64,000 bases of DNA, taken from Rhinopomastus cyanomelas. Lineage: Eukaryota; Chordata; Aves; Bucerotiformes; Rhinopomastidae. The stretch is taken from contig VXBP01004404.1 in NCBI GenBank assembly GCA_013400115.1, positions 374,309 through 438,308 of the forward strand. Reading direction: 5' to 3'. This document shows, piece after piece, positions 59,707 to 64,000 of this stretch (position 1 is its first letter; the number at the start of each line of letters is the position of its first letter). Both the position numbers and the translations under genes were made by a program. The notes under the pieces are model-generated. The model searched no databases. It had not been told where the DNA came from and saw only the letters and a program-made list of their open reading frames with translations.

Positions 59707-59759
59707 GTGACACGGGGTGTGTGGGGAGGTGACACGGGGTGTGGGGTGACACGGCGTGC
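59707..59759. repeat. Short G-rich tandem repeat at the CpG-island edge
   Basis: GTGACACGG(G/C)GTG-type units start at 59707, 59729 and 59746, separated by G-rich spacers. It lies just upstream of the likely RBFOX2 start region. Confidence 0.8.
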
Positions 59760-60927
59760 CGGGTGAACCGGAAGCAGTATCGGTGCCAGCATCTGCATTT
59801 CTTTCATCATAAAACCTGGAGATGGCTGGACTCCTTCCCAGCTCACTCTCCCTCCCTCCCGTTTGTCTCCAGAGAGCATCCGGAGCCCAACACCTGGGCA
59901 CAGCACTGCTGGCAGCATCTGTTCTGCCGGTGATGCCATAAAACAGACTGATAGCTGCTACCCTCCTTGGCACACAGCACCCAAGACGCTCCGATTGATT
60001 TTTCCCAACACTGCACTCACGGAAACCCACAGCCAGGGCTGCCACCAATCCCTCGGTTAGCCATGAGGGCTGTGCTGATGCTCTGGTGCTCGTGATGCAG
60101 CTCAAGCAAGTCATCCCTCTGATGTATCTCTTCTTGACACCTGGTCCTCAAGAGACTCCCCAGGCTTTAGGAGCAAATTGTGCTGCAGTGACACTTTGCA
60201 TCCTCGCATCCTCCTCTGCATGAACGTGCCCTGTTATAATTCACACTAAAAAATGAAAAAACCCAAAGCCTAGTGGTTTTGCTTCATGGGCTTCTGCCAC
60301 TGTGCTGCTCTCCAGGCAGCCCACGCTGACCCACAGTGCTTTTCAGCTTCCCAGTTTCCCTCGCTGCTAGCTGACCTCTGGCTCCCTCCCTTCCCTTCCT
60401 CTCCTATCTTAGCAGGAGGTTGGCCAGAGCACACACTCCACGCTACTTCGCTCCTCTAGACTAAAAAGCCCAAGACCAAGCCCTTAGGTCCTTAGCACAC
60501 AGAGGCAGAGAGCCACAGGCCAGCCACCCAGTGCCACCAGTCAGCTGTGGTGTGGGGTCCTCGGGGAAGGGAACCAGCCTCTGAGGCCGCAGGCCACAGG
60601 TCTGGAAGTTGGAATCCTTGTTTTGTCAAGTTATCTCATCCCCTCTGTTAACTTGCTTGTTGTGATACTGCAGGTTGACAGCCAATACTGAACAGACAGG
60701 GAAAGTATTGGGCTTTCTTTTCGCCTCCCCTACTACAAACCTGAGATTCTGGAGCACCCTTCTGGGTCAGGAGTAAATTCCATTTCAAAGCTGCAAAACA
60801 CACAGTGACCTCTTTACACCTTTGCCAAGATAAAGCAGCAGGTCTCAGCAGCATGCGTCTCATTTACCAAACCTAGCAAATCTCTCAGGACAACCCTTAT
60901 TCCCTCCATTTTACTTAACCATTGCTT

Positions 60928-61620
60928 TCATAGAACCCTTTAGGTTGGAGAAGAGCTTTTAGGTCGTCAAGTCCAACCATTAACCTAACTCTACCAAGTC
61001 CACCACCTGTCCTTAAGCTTCGTATCTACACGACTTCTAAACACATTTAGGGGTGGTGATTCAACACCTCCCTGAGCAGCAGCCTGTTCCAAGGCCTGAT
61101 GACCCTTTCAATGAAGAAGCTTTTCCTAACATCTAAACTTCCCCTGGTGCAACTTGAGGCCATTTTCTCTTGTCTATCACTTGTTACTTCACGGAATCAC
61201 AGAATATTAGAGATTGGAAGTGACCTTGAAATATCATCCAGTCCAGTCCCCCAGCCACAGCAGGACCCCCTAGACCAAGCCACACAGGAACATAATCTAG
61301 GTGGGTTTTAAACATCTCCAGAGAAGGGAACTCCACAACCCCCCGGGAAGCCCTTTCCAGCGCTCTGTCACCCTCATATTGAGGTGGAACCTCCAACATT
61401 ATAGCTTACACCCACTGCCCTTTGTCCTATCATTAGATGACACTGAGAAGAGCCTGGCTTGTGAGAAGAGACCAACCCCCACCTCTCTACAACCTCCTTC
61501 CATGTAGTTGTAGACAGTTATAAGGTCTCCTCTCAGCCTCCTTTTAGCTCCTAAATAGCACCCTCAGCTGCTCCTCATAAAGCTTGAGGACTCAAGTCTC
61601 AACTCAAATCTCCTCTGTGC
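60928..61620 (-). mobile_element. Older CR1 split by a younger CR1
   Basis: The older reverse element (60928-61190, then 61459-61620) reads TCATAGAACCCTTTAGGTTG, CCTAACATCTAAACTTCCCC, CTATCACTTGTTACTT, then GTGAGAAGAGACCAACCCCC and AGTTATAAGGTCTCCTCTCA. The two parts form one continuous CR1 once the insert is removed. Confidence 0.85.
61192..61458 (-). mobile_element. Younger CR1 inserted in the older copy
   Basis: GGAATCACAGAATATTAGAG to GACACTGAGAAGAGCCTGG, reverse main family, with a short deletion near 61370. The host bases CTT flank both ends. Confidence 0.88.
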
Positions 61621-61639
61621 CACTGGGTGGCAACTTCTA

Positions 61640-61702
61640 GCAGGGTTGCACTAGGTGACCTTTAGAGGTCCCTTCCAACACAATATATTCTACGATCCTA
61701 TA
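61640..61702 (+). mobile_element. CR1 3' tail remnant
   Basis: GCAGGGTTGCACTAGGTGAC, CTTTAGAGGTCCCTTCCAAC, then ATATTCTACGATCCTATA. Confidence 0.7.
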
Positions 61703-62314
61703 AATCTAGGGCTGTGGCACAGGCCTCCAGGTCAAAAAAGGAACATACTGCCATCGTTCCACCCCTGTTAGCCAAGAATGGCACTTTTATAATCCATTTT
61801 GGCCTTCACATTAGGAACCTCAAGTAGCATTTGCCACCAGAAAGACTCCGCTAGGGAAAACGAGGTGCCCAATCACACACTGAACCTTCGCTTGCACTGC
61901 CCTCCCACCATCCAGCTGGTACAACTGCTTTGCTCGTGTGCCAGCAGAGTGGGAATTCCCTTCAGTATGATCTACCACTGGTCTCCCTCTTTCATCTCCA
62001 TTGTAGGCCAGAGAGCACTTCCTCCTCCGTGCTTGGAATACATCCACCTTTGCGCCTGTTTAGCAACAGAAAAGACCCCGTTTCCAACGGATGTGCCCAG
62101 ACAACAAGAACAAGAGCTCTGCAGGATCTCCTACTGCCTCAAAACCTGCCAAAATGAGTATCAGATAGTGAGTTTCAAAAGCTTCCAGACAACCACGGGA
62201 AACATGATCAGAGTTGGTAACACTTGAGGACTTTGCTGTCTTGGGCTCCAAGTTCAGATAGAACTGCACATCCCACCTTTCCTCACTGAGGGCTGAGAGT
62301 TCAGACGTTGTTCA

Positions 62315-62379
62315 GTCACAGAATGTTAGGAGTTGGAAAGGACCTTGAAAGATCATCTAGTTCAACCCCCAAGGCCAAG
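62315..62379 (-). mobile_element. CR1 3' tail fragment
   Basis: TCACAGAATGTTAGGAGTTG to CATCTAGTTCAACCCCCAAG. Confidence 0.85.
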
Positions 62380-63065
62380 TGAAATTACTTTGGTGGGCCT
62401 CTGCCAAGCTTCTCCTATGTGCAAATCGTGAAACTACTGCCCGTTGCTGCTTCCCACCCTCTGCTGAGGAAAAAGAGAGACACAAACTGCAGAAGGTGCT
62501 GCTGAGCCCAACGGGGAAGCAGGAGTGGAGCTGAAGGCTCAAAGCCTAAAGCACAAGCTCAGAGCCATGAGATCATCCCTTCCTACTTACTGCATTTATT
62601 CAGAAAGCATCACATTCAGAGCGGTTCTAGATGCCAGTACTTAGGAGTTCTCAGGATTTCTTGTGCATCACAGGCACATATGCGTTGAGACTTCGTTACC
62701 GTGCAGGAGAAGCAGCAATCCGAAATAACCGTGGGCAAATTTAACTAGCCTGCCTCTGCAGTGCCAGGGCACAGCTAGCACGCCAGGCAAAGCTCCCTGC
62801 TCCTGACATGAGCACGTCTGCACCACTTTCACATTCTCCTCTGTGCTCGCTGCGATGCACACGATGGGTTGTGGGTAGCTCCTATCATTGAAACCCAAAC
62901 GGAAAATAACCAGAAGGATGCTTCTGCTGTAGGCAACAGGACAAAGGCCACCGAAAGTACACTGGGGAGAGATGAAGAAATAACCTTTTGTTTGATTAAG
63001 TGGTCTGTATGTACACTTGGAAATGCCTGGGGTAGTTCAGCTATCACAGGAATCATGGGAATAGC

Positions 63066-63242
63066 TGAGAGAGACCAGAAGGAGGGGGAGAGAGAGAGAG
63101 AGAGAGAGAGAGAGACCAGAAGGGGAGAGAGAGAAAGAGACACAAGAAGGGGAGAGAGAGACAAGGGGGGGGGAGAGTGAGGGCAAGGAGGAGANNNNNN
63201 NNNNNNNNNNNNNNNNNNNNNNNNNNNNNNAGATGGGGCAGG

Positions 63243-63273
<31 letters not shown>

Positions 63274-63566
63274 GCAAGGAGAGACAAGGAGACAGAGAGA
63301 GAAGCAAGGATTGAGAGAGAGAGAGAGAAGCAAGGAGAGAGAGGCAAGGAGAGAGAGAGAGAGAGAGAAGCAAGGAGAGAGAGGCAAGGGGAGAGAGACA
63401 TAGAGAGACAGAGAGAGGCGCAAGGAGAGAGAGAAGGACAAGGAAAGAGAGAGAGAGGGAAAGAGAGAGAGGCAAGGAGAGAGAGGGAGAGAGAGAGGGG
63501 CAAGGAGAGAGAGAGAAAAGCAAGGAGAGAGAGATGCAAGAAGGAATAAGAGAAAGAAGAAGAAAG
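63066..63566. repeat. GA-rich polypurine tract with an internal gap
   Basis: A long + strand run of GAGAGA, AGGCAAGGAGAGAGA and AGAAGCAAGGAGAG units, broken by N at 63195-63230. It gives CU-rich RNA in the RBFOX2 sense. Long open frames across it (Ser/Leu-rich on the minus strand) are low-complexity artefacts. Confidence 0.92.
63195..63230. other. Assembly gap (36 N)
   Basis: The N run lies inside the polypurine repeat, so the true repeat length is unknown. Confidence 0.98.
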
Positions 63567-64000
63567 GCCACACGTAGGCTACTTTCAGCAAGTTTTAGGA
63601 TGTGTTCTCCTTTCCCCTTTGCTGTGCCCGTAATTCCCCCCTGCTGCTAGCAGGGACAGAAAGCACAGCCTCCGACTTTAACATCCCATTACCTGCATTT
63701 CTCTGCTGGCGCGAGTTTAGATGGAGCAGACCTGCCAGCTGGATCAGGGCCAGAGGGAGGGGGGAAAAGAAGGGTTTCCAGTGCAAAGAACCAATTTATC
63801 AGGAACAAATCTTAACAACCAAAAGACACACTTCTGCTGGTGGATTCTATTGATGTGTGTAATAAAACCCCCGGTCCAAGGTAACCTAACAAAGTCCCCT
63901 TTAGTGGCTATCTCACGTATCTCAGGATAGATAATCTTCAACCACCAGTCTACGTTTCACATTTTCTGGATAAATTTGGTGCCTGTGAGGACGAGGAATG

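Larger units (their letters stand above)
58830..59770 (-). promoter_or_regulatory. RBFOX2: CpG island over the RBFOX2 proximal promoter and first exon
   Basis: About 0.9 kb of very GC-rich sequence with dense CpG surrounds coding exon 1 and stands out from the AT-richer flanks. It holds a GCC run (59441-59461) that would be GGC-rich in the 5' UTR, many GC boxes, and no clear TATA box near the likely start. This is typical of a broad CpG-island promoter. The transcription start is inferred to lie between about 59310 and 59750 on the minus strand. One N at 59371 sits in a G-rich run. Confidence 0.75.
59308..64000 (-). other. RBFOX2: 5' UTR, promoter flank and upstream sequence of RBFOX2
   Basis: This stretch lies upstream of the proximal start codon. 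The first 0.45 kb is CpG island. Next come a small G-rich tandem repeat (59707-59759), unique sequence (59770-60920 and 61710-62310), nested CR1 (60928-61702), a short CR1 tail (62315-62379), and a polypurine tract with an N gap (63066-63566). In longer RBFOX2 isoforms it may itself be intronic. I found no distal first exon or other gene here. Confidence 0.6.

Noticed and set aside
59105..59752. Long minus-strand open frame (215 codons) across the first exon
   Set aside because: It reads exon 1 in another frame through GC-rich 5' UTR and intron. The RBFOX2 frame is fixed by MEKKKMVTQ and the phase-0 donor.
62829..63591. Long Ser/Leu-rich open frames on the minus strand
   Set aside because: They are translations of a GA dinucleotide-type repeat with a gap. 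No domain, splice structure or composition suggests a protein.

Overview
The window is vertebrate nuclear DNA and almost certainly from a bird. Two things show this: split exons with GT-AG splice sites coding for a vertebrate splicing factor, and dozens of truncated CR1 LINE copies ending in the avian ATTCTATG-type tail. By my hand tally, recognisable CR1 covers roughly 13-14 kb, a little over a fifth of the window. That is high for a bird and would fit a CR1-rich lineage such as Piciformes (woodpeckers and relatives). The species call is an inference only. Short N runs (17235-17263, 63195-63230) and single Ns (31593, 59371) mark a draft assembly.

The only gene I can support is the 5' part of RBFOX2 (RNA-binding Fox-1 homologue 2), on the minus strand and reading right to left. 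Coding exon 1 (59281-59307, MEKKKMVTQ) lies in a CpG island. Exon 2 (28766-28990) and exon 3 (16909-17055) carry the Q/P/T/S-rich N-terminus and the first part of the RRM, including RNP2. Exon 4 (2010-2063) continues the RRM. All four junctions are phase 0 and together give 151 residues. The exon with RNP1 and the rest of the protein lie beyond position 1. The introns measure about 30.3 kb (intron 1), 11.7 kb (intron 2) and 14.8 kb (intron 3), with 2.0 kb of intron 4.

Region by region: 1-2009 is intron 4, with a GA-rich minisatellite (CU-rich in the pre-mRNA) and two UGCAUG sites. 2064-16908 is intron 3, dense in CR1. 17056-28765 is intron 2, with CR1 on its left half, a mostly unique right half, and a perfect 21-bp tandem array. 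28991-59280 is intron 1, with many CR1 copies, a CpG-rich patch near 42.5-43.0 kb and a CR1 copy with an 18-bp target-site duplication. 59308-64000 is the promoter and upstream flank, ending in a polypurine tract that contains a gap.

The repeats hold the least ordinary signal. At least two CR1 families are present in nested, inverted and tail-to-tail arrangements. Three separate loci share the same junction between the 3' tail of one family and the 3' UTR of another, which suggests a mobile composite CR1 with two tails. Two of those composites lie in inverted orientation close on either side of RBFOX2 exons 2 and 3, so they could pair in the pre-mRNA. No second protein-coding gene, RNA gene, CRISPR array or prokaryotic feature is supported.
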